Of a stretch of DNA of 64,000 nucleotides, positions 57,359 through 64,000 are shown in pieces. The position numbers were made by a program, and so were the translations under genes. The DNA is taken from contig NZ_CP112881.1 of assembly GCF_026409565.1 (NCBI RefSeq), forward strand, positions 558,001 to 622,000, written 5' to 3'. Under the pieces are notes generated by a model. That model was not told where the DNA came from and did no database searches. It saw nothing but the letters and a program-made list of their open reading frames with translations. This DNA is from Sneathiella aquimaris (GTDB lineage: Bacteria > Pseudomonadota > Alphaproteobacteria > Sneathiellales > Sneathiellaceae). Each line of letters begins with the position of its first letter. The first letter of the stretch is position 1.

Positions 57359-58907
57359 TTGTTTCGGCCAGATTGCGACCTGTCATTTCTTCAGGGACCG
57401 AAAGTCCCATAAAGGAAAGAACCGTAGGTGCCACATCCGCCAATGTTCCGTTTTCCAATTTGCTTTCTGCTTCGCCAACGGCCAGGACAAAAGGAACAAG
57501 GTTGGTTGTGTGTGCTGTGTGCGGCTCATGACTTGTCTGATCTCTCATCAGCTCAATATTCCCATGATCGGCCGTGATAAGCATGACACCACCTACTTTT
57601 TCAACTGCGTCGGCTAATCGCCCGATACATCCATCCATCGTTTCGACAGCCTTGATCGCGGCCGACAGAACACCGGAATGACCCACCATGTCAGGGTTCG
57701 CAAAATTCACGACGATCAGATCAAATGTTTCATCGGTTATCGCGCTGATCAGTTTTGCCTCAACTTCTGGTGCGGACATTTCCGGCTGCAAATCGTAAGT
57801 TGCGACTTTCGGGCTGGGGATCAGGATCCGTTCTTCGCCTTGATAGACCTGTTCTTCTCCGCCGTTCAGGAAAAAGGTCACATGGGCATATTTCTCGGTT
57901 TCTGCAATTCGCAGCTGGGTCCGCCCGCTCTTTGAGACAACTTCACCTAAAGTTTGCTTCACTTCGACCGGAGGGAACAGCGCTGGGATACGAGACGCCA
58001 GTTGGGCAGAATATTCGACCATTCCAACAATGGCCGCCAGTTCAGGCATAGCCCCTTTGTCAAAACCGGTGAAGGTCTCGTCTGTCAGGGCGTCAAGAAA
58101 CTGACGGGCCCGGTCCGCCCGAAAATTTGTCATCAGGAAAGCATCGCCGTCCTGTATGCCTTTGTATCCTTCAAGTATGTGAGGTGTCATGAATTCGTCG
58201 GTTTCGCCTTTGGCATAGGCTGCCTCCATAGCATCAACAGAAGATGTCATGACGGTTCCAGTTCCGTGGAACAGGGCATTCCATGATTTTTCCACCCGAT
58301 CCCAGTTCTTGTCCCGGTCCATGGCAAAGTAGCGGCCGCAGAGTGTCGCAATTTCCACCAGGTCCAGAGAGTCGAGCTCTGTTTCGACGTCTTTGATAAA
58401 TTCGAGGCCGCTGGAAGGGGGCGTATCCCGACCGTCCAGAATGGCATGAATTTTAGTGGGGATACCCGCTTCTTGAAAAATGCGGGCAAGGGCGATCGTG
58501 TGGTTCTGGTGTGAATGGACACCACCTGGAGAGAGCAGTCCTGAAAGGTGGCAGGTTCCACCGGATGCTTTTAACTTTTCAATCATTTCCAGCAGGCGTT
58601 CATTTTTGGCCAGCGTGCCAGTATGAATTTCGCTATTGATCCGGGGCAGGTCCTGCAAAATTACACGGCCACTTCCAATTGTCATGTGACCGACTTCTGA
58701 ATTTCCCATCTGGCCTTCGGGTAATCCGACATCTTCACCTGATGTGCCCAGCAGGCTCATCGGGCGAGAGGCAACCATTGTATCCCAGTTGGGCGTGTTC
58801 CCGAGGGCAATGGCATTGTCGGTCGCGTCTTCGCGGTAACCCCAGCCATCAAGAATGCATAAAAGGACAGGACGGTTTTTTTGATCTTTGGAAATATCGT
58901 TCATCAT
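57324..58907 (-). CDS. gpmI: Cofactor-independent phosphoglycerate mutase GpmI
   Basis: Mn-dependent 3-PG to 2-PG mutase of glycolysis. PVLLCILDGWGYRED with metal ligand Asp20, catalytic Ser in GQMGNSEVGHMTIGSGR, substrate region HAILDGRDTPPSSGLEFI, and metal-site FANPDMVGHSG and ITADHGNIELM. 527 aa. Between rlmH and envC, a common position in alphaproteobacteria. Confidence 0.97.
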   Translation of the reverse strand: MMNDISKDQKNRPVLLCILDGWGYREDATDNAIALGNTPNWDTMVASRPMSLLGTSGEDVGLPEGQMGNSEVGHMTIGSGRVILQDLPRINSEIHTGTLAKNERLLEMIEKLKASGGTCHLSGLLSPGGVHSHQNHTIALARIFQEAGIPTKIHAILDGRDTPPSSGLEFIKDVETELDSLDLVEIATLCGRYFAMDRDKNWDRVEKSWNALFHGTGTVMTSSVDAMEAAYAKGETDEFMTPHILEGYKGIQDGDAFLMTNFRADRARQFLDALTDETFTGFDKGAMPELAAIVGMVEYSAQLASRIPALFPPVEVKQTLGEVVSKSGRTQLRIAETEKYAHVTFFLNGGEEQVYQGEERILIPSPKVATYDLQPEMSAPEVEAKLISAITDETFDLIVVNFANPDMVGHSGVLSAAIKAVETMDGCIGRLADAVEKVGGVMLITADHGNIELMRDQTSHEPHTAHTTNLVPFVLAVGEAESKLENGTLADVAPTVLSFMGLSVPEEMTGRNLAETNDEKQENRAAS

Positions 58908-58965
58908 AATGTTATACCGGTTCGCAGGTTAAATTTCCAATTTTTTCAACAAGATGGTGGTTTGT

Positions 58966-59424
58966 TCATGCCCGATGATAGGGGTGGTTGGTCAGGATTG
59001 AATGGGCTCTGTATAGCTGTTCGGCGAGAAGTCCCCGAACCATAAGATGAGGCCAAGTCATTTTACCAAGAGACAGTTTGTGATCCGCTTGCTGTAAAAG
59101 GGAAGGGCAATGGCCATCAGCACCGCCAATGAGAAAGGCGATATCCTGAACACCATCATCAATTAATCGGCCCAGAAGCTGGGAAAACTCGACGCTGCCA
59201 TGTTCTTTTCCATATTCGTGCAGCGCGATGAGCGTGGCACCCTTGGGAATTGCTTTTAGCAGTAGTTCAGCTTCTTTTGATTTCAGCTGGTCCCCTTTCA
59301 GGGGCTTTTTCTCTTCGACTTCTTTTAAGGTTATTTGCCAGGGCAGGCGGCCAGAATATTCGGCATACAGGTCCTGCAGTGGCCCGCCGCGAAATTTGCC
59401 AACGCTGGCAATGGTCAGGCGCAT
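58966..59424 (-). CDS. rlmH: 23S rRNA (pseudouridine1915-N3)-methyltransferase RlmH
   Basis: SPOUT methyltransferase modifying pseudouridine 1915 in 70S ribosomes. Signature IAFLIGGADGHCPSLLQQAD and the C-terminal MTWPHLMVRGLLAEQLYRAH with HPYHRA. 152 aa. Follows rsfS, separated by a strong palindromic hairpin. Confidence 0.96.
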   Translation of the reverse strand: MRLTIASVGKFRGGPLQDLYAEYSGRLPWQITLKEVEEKKPLKGDQLKSKEAELLLKAIPKGATLIALHEYGKEHGSVEFSQLLGRLIDDGVQDIAFLIGGADGHCPSLLQQADHKLSLGKMTWPHLMVRGLLAEQLYRAHSILTNHPYHRA

Positions 59425-59442
59425 CCTGATCTCCTGAATACT

Positions 59443-59462
59443 GGCGGCGACTGATCGCCGCC
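59443..59462 (-). other. Intercistronic hairpin between rsfS and rlmH
   Basis: GGCGGCGA (59443-59450 on the plus strand) pairs perfectly with TCGCCGCC (59455-59462) across CTGA. It lies between the rsfS stop and the rlmH ribosome-binding site. No T-run follows on the minus strand, so it probably tunes mRNA stability or expression rather than terminating. Confidence 0.6.
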
Positions 59463-59466
59463 GTTC

Positions 59467-59826
59467 TTAGTTTGTCATTTCGGCCGACAGCGTGGGCGAC
59501 CAGATTTTTTCTAGATTGTAAAATTCTCTGACTTCCGGGCGGAACAGGTGAACAATGACGTCTCCTGCATCAACAAGCACCCAGTCTCCATTGGATTTAC
59601 CATCAATCTGGACATGACCAAAACCGGCATCCTTGATGCGTTCTTTCAAATGGTCTGCCATCGCCCCTACCTGACGGGAGGAACGACCATTGGCGATTAC
59701 CATATAGTCAGCAAATGAGGTTTTTCCGGAGAGGTCAATGGAAACAACGTCCTCCGCCTTATCGTCCAGCAGGCTCGCTTGGACCAGATCGCGGAGTTGG
59801 GCAACAACGGCTTCTTTAGCGTTCAT
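59467..59826 (-). CDS. rsfS: Ribosomal silencing factor RsfS
   Basis: Binds L14 and blocks subunit joining when nutrients are scarce. I start at MNAKEAVVAQLRDLVQASLL; the open frame from 59886 adds 20 hydrophobic residues unlike the family. Conserved SFADYMVIANGRSSRQVGAM and DWVLVDAGDVIVHLF. 119 aa. Order nadD-rsfS-rlmH is typical. Confidence 0.94.
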   Translation of the reverse strand: MNAKEAVVAQLRDLVQASLLDDKAEDVVSIDLSGKTSFADYMVIANGRSSRQVGAMADHLKERIKDAGFGHVQIDGKSNGDWVLVDAGDVIVHLFRPEVREFYNLEKIWSPTLSAEMTN

Positions 59827-59910
59827 AATCGGGTTAAATCTACTCCAGTAGAAAAATAAAAAAGGATACAAAACAAACAGTATCATTGACTAATGTGGGA
59901 ATTTTTGCGC

Positions 59911-60516
59911 TTAAGAGCAAGCTTTTCCTTCGGTCTGGCGAAGATTTCTTATTTGTGTGCTGCTCAATTTATGTTTCGTATGCGAAATAAAAGTCCAGCG
60001 TGGGGTCGGACCCGTCGCAAAATTGATAATAGGACGATTAAATCCGGTCGGGAAAACACGCTTTTTGGCATAGAGCGTTGCTGCTTTTCCTGACAGGGCT
60101 TTTTGTGTATATCCGGGGCGATCAAACACAGCAATCGGCACCAGATCAAAAATTTCCTGCCAATGATACCATTTCGGTATTTGAATTAAGTTATCCGCGC
60201 CCATCAACCAAACGAAATGGTGAAAAGGGTGGCGTTCCTGCAAAGCCTGAATAGTGTTGGCTGTATAGGTTTCCCGCAAGTCGAATTCGATGGTCGAAAT
60301 CTTTATCCGTCGGCCCCGCGCTATCTTTTGCGCCGATTGAATGCGATCATCGGCCCGCCCCATGTCATCGGCAGATTTCAAGGGGTTTTGCGGTGATACC
60401 AGCCACCATACCTCGTCCAGACCCAGCGTTCGAAGGGCCGTTTCACTGATATATAAATGGCCTTCGTGGGCAGGGTTAAAGGATCCACCCAGAAGACCAA
60501 TTTTACGTGCTCGCAT
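59911..60516 (-). CDS. nadD: Nicotinate-nucleotide adenylyltransferase NadD
   Basis: Adenylates nicotinate mononucleotide in NAD synthesis. GLLGGSFNPAHEGHLYIS carries the nucleotidyltransferase motif GSFNPxHxGH, and VWLMGADNLIQIPKWYHW plus a C-terminal ISHTKHKLSSTQIR (the SSTxxR box) confirm it. 201 aa. Two bases after proA. Confidence 0.95.
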   Translation of the reverse strand: MRARKIGLLGGSFNPAHEGHLYISETALRTLGLDEVWWLVSPQNPLKSADDMGRADDRIQSAQKIARGRRIKISTIEFDLRETYTANTIQALQERHPFHHFVWLMGADNLIQIPKWYHWQEIFDLVPIAVFDRPGYTQKALSGKAATLYAKKRVFPTGFNRPIINFATGPTPRWTFISHTKHKLSSTQIRNLRQTEGKACS

Positions 60517-60518
60517 GA

Positions 60519-61805
60519 TTATGGCCGGGTTTGGCCAACACCTTTGACCTGATATTTGAAACTGGTGAGTTGCTCCACACCAACAGGGCCGCGGGCGTGC
60601 ATCTTACCCGTGCTGATCCCGATTTCGGCGCCCATCCCGAACTCACCGCCATCAGCAAATTGCGTGGACGCATTGTGAAGAACAATCGCACTATCCACAA
60701 CGGATAGAAATTCCGTCGCAGCCGCCTCATCTTCGGTGATAATACAATCCGTGTGATGGGAACCATAGGTTTCAATATGCTGTATGGCCGCTTTTTGGTT
60801 CTCCACAATTTTAACGGCGACAATAGCGTCCAGATATTCTGTCTGCCAGTCCAATTCTGTTGCCTGATTCGCACGGGGTTCCAACTCGCAGACTTTTTTG
60901 TCACCGCGAATTTCGCAGCCTGCGTCAATTAACGTCTCAAGAATTGGTTTCAGGTGACTATCGACCACCGCCTGATCTACGAGCAAGGTTTCCAATGACC
61001 CACAAATGCCAGTCCGCCGCATTTTGGAATTCAGAACAATATCGCAGGATTTTTGCAAGTCAGCATTTTTTGCAACATAAATATGCACAAGACCGTCGAG
61101 ATGTGAAAAGACAGGCACACGGCTTTCTCGCTGGACCCGCTCGATCAGATTTCTGCCGCCGCGCGGCACAATGACATCCACTGTCTCGGACATTGTCAGC
61201 AGTTTACCAACTGCTGCCCGGTCCGTTGTTGGAATGATCTGAATAGCTTCGGCAGGAAGGTTCGCTGTTTTCAATCCTTCTTGCAGGCAATCCCAGATTG
61301 CCCGGCTTGAATGAAAACTTTCAGATCCACCTCTCAAGATACAGGCATTGCCAGCCTTCAGGCAAAGTGCACCCGCATCAGCTGTTACATTGGGACGGGA
61401 TTCATAAATAATCCCGATGACCCCAAGAGGCACCCGAACGCGCGAAATTTCCAGACCATTTGGGCGGTCCCATTCGGCAATGACATCGCCGACGGGATCG
61501 GCGAGGGCCGCAATGTCTTCCAGGCCTTTTGCCATCGCTTCAATACGTGCGGCGTCCAGTTTCAGGCGATCCAGAAAGGAAGGAGCGGTCCCCTTGTCGA
61601 GTGCGGCCTGCATATCTTTTTCATTGGCCGCCAGGATTGTCTCTGTGTTTGCTCGCAAAGATCTGGCCGCAGCGGCGAGCGCTGTATTTTTGGCGTCCGT
61701 CGGGACTTGTGACAGTAACTGTGAGGCGCGTTTTGCACCCGCGCCCAGAGTTTCCATGACACTGTCGATCGAATTGTCTTCTGCAATGTTGGAATGTACT
61801 GTCAT
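60519..61805 (-). CDS. proA: Gamma-glutamyl phosphate reductase ProA
   Basis: NADPH-dependent second step of proline synthesis. Aldehyde-dehydrogenase-fold protein with [40 protein letters not shown], catalytic Cys in [17 protein letters not shown], and [20 protein letters not shown]. 428 aa. Follows proB, its usual partner. Confidence 0.97.
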   Translation of the reverse strand: MTVHSNIAEDNSIDSVMETLGAGAKRASQLLSQVPTDAKNTALAAAARSLRANTETILAANEKDMQAALDKGTAPSFLDRLKLDAARIEAMAKGLEDIAALADPVGDVIAEWDRPNGLEISRVRVPLGVIGIIYESRPNVTADAGALCLKAGNACILRGGSESFHSSRAIWDCLQEGLKTANLPAEAIQIIPTTDRAAVGKLLTMSETVDVIVPRGGRNLIERVQRESRVPVFSHLDGLVHIYVAKNADLQKSCDIVLNSKMRRTGICGSLETLLVDQAVVDSHLKPILETLIDAGCEIRGDKKVCELEPRANQATELDWQTEYLDAIVAVKIVENQKAAIQHIETYGSHHTDCIITEDEAAATEFLSVVDSAIVLHNASTQFADGGEFGMGAEIGISTGKMHARGPVGVEQLTSFKYQVKGVGQTRP

Positions 61806-61829
61806 AACCGTTGCCCGTTTTCTTGTGTT

Positions 61830-62954
61830 TTAATCCAGGACTAACTCATCCCGATGAACAATTTCATCTCGGCCAGAATAGCCCAGAATTTTTGCAATCT
61901 CACTACTTTTGTGACCAATGATCCGAAGGGCGTCTTCAGACGAGTAGGCGGTCAGCCCGCGCCCCAGCTCTTCGCCGTGTGGCCCTTCAATGGCAACCAG
62001 GTCGCCCCGCTCAAACGTACCGATGACTTTAGTCACGCCTGCTGGCAACAGGCTGGTTCCCCGTGACAAGGCCTGAAGGGCACCTGCGTCAACGCAGTAG
62101 GTTCCTTGTGTCGACAATCCGCCAGCGATCCACTTTTTGCGGGCACTCCTGGGCGTGTCTGCAGCAACAAAGCAGGTTGTCCGCGCCCCGCGTTCAATTG
62201 CTGTTAAGGGGTGCTGGATCGTGCCACTGGCGATGTACATGTGACATCCTGCAGCCATCGCGATTTGGGCCGCTTTTAGTTTCGTGACCATGCCGCCGCT
62301 TCCAACGTCCGTTTGAACACCCCCTGCCATTGATAGAATATCTTCAGTCAGGTTCGAAACTTCCGAAATGAATTCGGCGTCCGGATTTTGTGACGGGTCC
62401 TCTTTATAAAGGCCATCCACGTCACTCAGCAGGATAAGGCAATCAGCACCAATCATCTGTGCGACGCGGGCGGCCAATCGATCATTGTCGCCATAGCGGA
62501 TTTCGCTGGTGGCGATGGTATCGTTTTCATTGATAACTGGAACAGCGCCGAGGGACAGCAACGTCGATAAAGTGCTTCTGGCATTCAGATAGCGCCTGCG
62601 TTCTTCCGTATCCCCCAGGGTGAGAAGGATTTGCGCCACATTCAGGTCATATATGCCCAAAAATTCCTGGTAGGCATGGGCGAGTTGGATCTGTCCGGCG
62701 GCCGCAGCAGCCTGACTTTCTTCCAGCTTTAACACGCCGGTCTTAAGTTTAAGAATTTGACGCCCAAGCGCTATAGAGCCCGATGAGACGATCAGAACTT
62801 CCTGTCCGCGTTCGCGCATGACAGAGATATCCTCTGCCAATGCACTTAGCCAGGATTTCCGTAATTTTCCTGTCTCCCCGTCGACCAGAAGGGCCGAGCC
62901 AATTTTTATGACAACCCGCTTGGCCGTTGTGAATCTATCGCTTAAGGCTGCCAT
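61830..62954 (-). CDS. proB: Glutamate 5-kinase ProB
   Basis: First step of proline synthesis; amino-acid kinase domain followed by a PUA domain. [64 protein letters not shown] and [19 protein letters not shown] are visible; the PUA region is around 280-374. The start overlaps the obgE end by 13 bases. Confidence 0.97.
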   Translation of the reverse strand: MAALSDRFTTAKRVVIKIGSALLVDGETGKLRKSWLSALAEDISVMRERGQEVLIVSSGSIALGRQILKLKTGVLKLEESQAAAAAGQIQLAHAYQEFLGIYDLNVAQILLTLGDTEERRRYLNARSTLSTLLSLGAVPVINENDTIATSEIRYGDNDRLAARVAQMIGADCLILLSDVDGLYKEDPSQNPDAEFISEVSNLTEDILSMAGGVQTDVGSGGMVTKLKAAQIAMAAGCHMYIASGTIQHPLTAIERGARTTCFVAADTPRSARKKWIAGGLSTQGTYCVDAGALQALSRGTSLLPAGVTKVIGTFERGDLVAIEGPHGEELGRGLTAYSSEDALRIIGHKSSEIAKILGYSGRDEIVHRDELVLD

Positions 62955-64000
62955 TTCTCTTCTTCTTCGCCTGCTTCCAACCGTTCAGCTGCTTGTTGTT
63001 CGGCTTTCTCATCCTCTTTGTCCGCATGGATGATATCCATCAGTTCAAACAGGACTTCGTCAACCTTGTCTCCCGTAACAGCGGAGATCGTCATGACTTT
63101 GCTACCAGACAATTTCTCAAGGATCGCAACTTTTTCCGCAATTTCCTCATCCAGCAGAGAGTCGATCTTGTTTAGGACAAGAATTTCTTCTTTTTTGGCA
63201 AGATCTTCGGCATATGCGTCCAGCTCACCCCGAATGGTCTTGTAAGAGGCCGCAACATCTTCTTCGGTACCGTCGATCATATGGAGCAAAACACGGCAAC
63301 GTTCCACATGTCCAAGGAAACGGTGGCCAAGACCAACGCCTTCTGACGCGCCTTCAATCAGACCAGGAATATCGGCGAGCACAAATTCACGGTTGCCCGC
63401 CCGGACAACACCCAATTGAGGAACAAGTGTTGTAAACGGGTAGTCGGCAATTTTTGGTCGGGCGCGACTGGTTGCACTGAGGAACGTTGATTTTCCGGCA
63501 TTCGGCAAGCCGACCAAACCCGCATCGGCGATCAGTTTCAGGCGCAGCCAGATCCAGCGTTCCTCGCCGGGCCAGCCCTCTTCAAATTTCCGGGGGGCGC
63601 GGTTGGTTGATGTTTTAAAAGCCGCATTGCCGCGGCCGCCGTCACCGCCCTTACACAAGGCAATTTCCTGACCAACCTCGGTCATATCGGCAATGAGTGT
63701 GTCATTGTCATCTTCAAGGACCTGCGTTCCGACAGGAACCTTCAGAATAACATCCGGGGCGGATGCTCCGGTACGGTCACGGCCCATTCCATGTCCGCCA
63801 TTCTTGGCTTTGAAATGCTGCTGATATCGGTAATCAATCAGGGTGTTAAGGCCGTCAACACACCGGATAAGGACAGAACCGCCTCGACCGCCATCGCCGC
63901 CGTTCGGACCGCCAAATTCAATGTATTTCTCGCGCCGGAAACTGACAGAGCCGGGCCCGCCGTTACCAGACTTTAGATAGATTTTCGCCTGATCTAGAAA
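62942..64000 (-). CDS. obgE: GTPase ObgE (5' end cut by window edge)
   Basis: Obg/CgtA GTPase linked to 50S assembly and stress response. The frame continues to base 64000 and reads [20 protein letters not shown], so only about two residues (normally Met-Lys) are missing. Glycine-rich Obg fold, then G domain with [23 protein letters not shown] and NKIDSL. C-terminal acidic tail ([15 protein letters not shown]), without the OCT domain of some homologues. First gene of this minus-strand run within the window. Confidence 0.96.
   Translation of the reverse strand, partial: FLDQAKIYLKSGNGGPGSVSFRREKYIEFGGPNGGDGGRGGSVLIRCVDGLNTLIDYRYQQHFKAKNGGHGMGRDRTGASAPDVILKVPVGTQVLEDDNDTLIADMTEVGQEIALCKGGDGGRGNAAFKTSTNRAPRKFEEGWPGEERWIWLRLKLIADAGLVGLPNAGKSTFLSATSRARPKIADYPFTTLVPQLGVVRAGNREFVLADIPGLIEGASEGVGLGHRFLGHVERCRVLLHMIDGTEEDVAASYKTIRGELDAYAEDLAKKEEILVLNKIDSLLDEEIAEKVAILEKLSGSKVMTISAVTGDKVDEVLFELMDIIHADKEDEKAEQQAAERLEAGEEEEKWQP

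Overview
This 64 kb window is a dense, largely colinear chromosomal segment from an alphaproteobacterium, most likely a Rhodospirillales/Sneathiellales-type lineage of middling G+C. This is a judgement from gene content and order, not from a database comparison. The pointers are: a long two-membrane-segment CcmI; an F1-only ATP synthase operon (atpHAGDC, no F0 genes) directly after priA; the sequence mdh-sucCD-sucAB-lpd with sdhCDAB nearby; the block xerC/DUF484/transaldolase/priA; and the block obgE-proB-proA-nadD-rsfS-rlmH-gpmI-envC-ctpA-yibQ-rppH. I see no IS element, prophage, CRISPR array, tRNA or rRNA.

Layout. 1-3.5 kb: end of a cytochrome c maturation cluster (ccmH, ccmI), a possible tiny gene, a NUDIX hydrolase and a DUF4197 protein. 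3.5-8.0 kb (minus strand): dapF-mtaB-ftsY-yciB-DUF3445, packed with 1-4 base overlaps. 8.0-11.8 kb: a probable small RNA with its own promoter and terminator, then ffh-rpsP-rimM-trmD-rplS. 11.9-16.3 kb: leuC, leuD, leuB, asd. 16.4-21.9 kb: a CitE-like lyase and a tandem-MaoC mesaconyl-CoA hydratase-like protein, followed by sdhCDAB. 21.9-26.9 kb: accessory genes (YdcF-like, a TetR regulator with a visible operator, a metallo-beta-lactamase-fold enzyme, a PaiB-like protein, zapE, a lipoprotein). 27.1-36.1 kb: mdh, sucC, sucD, sucA, sucB, lpdA. 36.1-42.6 kb: GST, MFS transporter, xerC, DUF484, transaldolase-like, priA. 42.6-47.8 kb: a leader with a textbook terminator, then atpHAGDC. 47.8-52.3 kb: an FAD oxidoreductase, a membrane histidine kinase and, convergent with it, a PilZ-methyltransferase fusion. 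52.5-64.0 kb (minus strand): a housekeeping run from obgE, cut by the window edge, down to rppH.

How the genes work together. Most of the window is core metabolism: leucine, lysine/threonine (dapF, asd) and proline synthesis, about half of the TCA cycle plus succinate dehydrogenase, the catalytic ATP synthase head, SRP targeting (ffh, ftsY), ribosome maturation (rimM, trmD, rlmH, rsfS, obgE) and envelope or division functions (envC, ctpA, yciB, zapE, xerC). The CitE-like/MaoC pair beside sdh suggests C4/C5 acyl-CoA (ethylmalonyl-CoA-pathway-like) chemistry feeding the TCA cycle.

The most interesting parts are (i) the PilZ-PhcB-like methyltransferase facing a six-helix histidine kinase, a candidate c-di-GMP-linked lipid-signal module; (ii) the compact RNA between dapF and ffh; and (iii) the intrinsic terminator just upstream of the TTG start of atpH, which suggests attenuation of the ATP synthase operon or a small RNA. 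All functional assignments come from motif and family recognition by eye.
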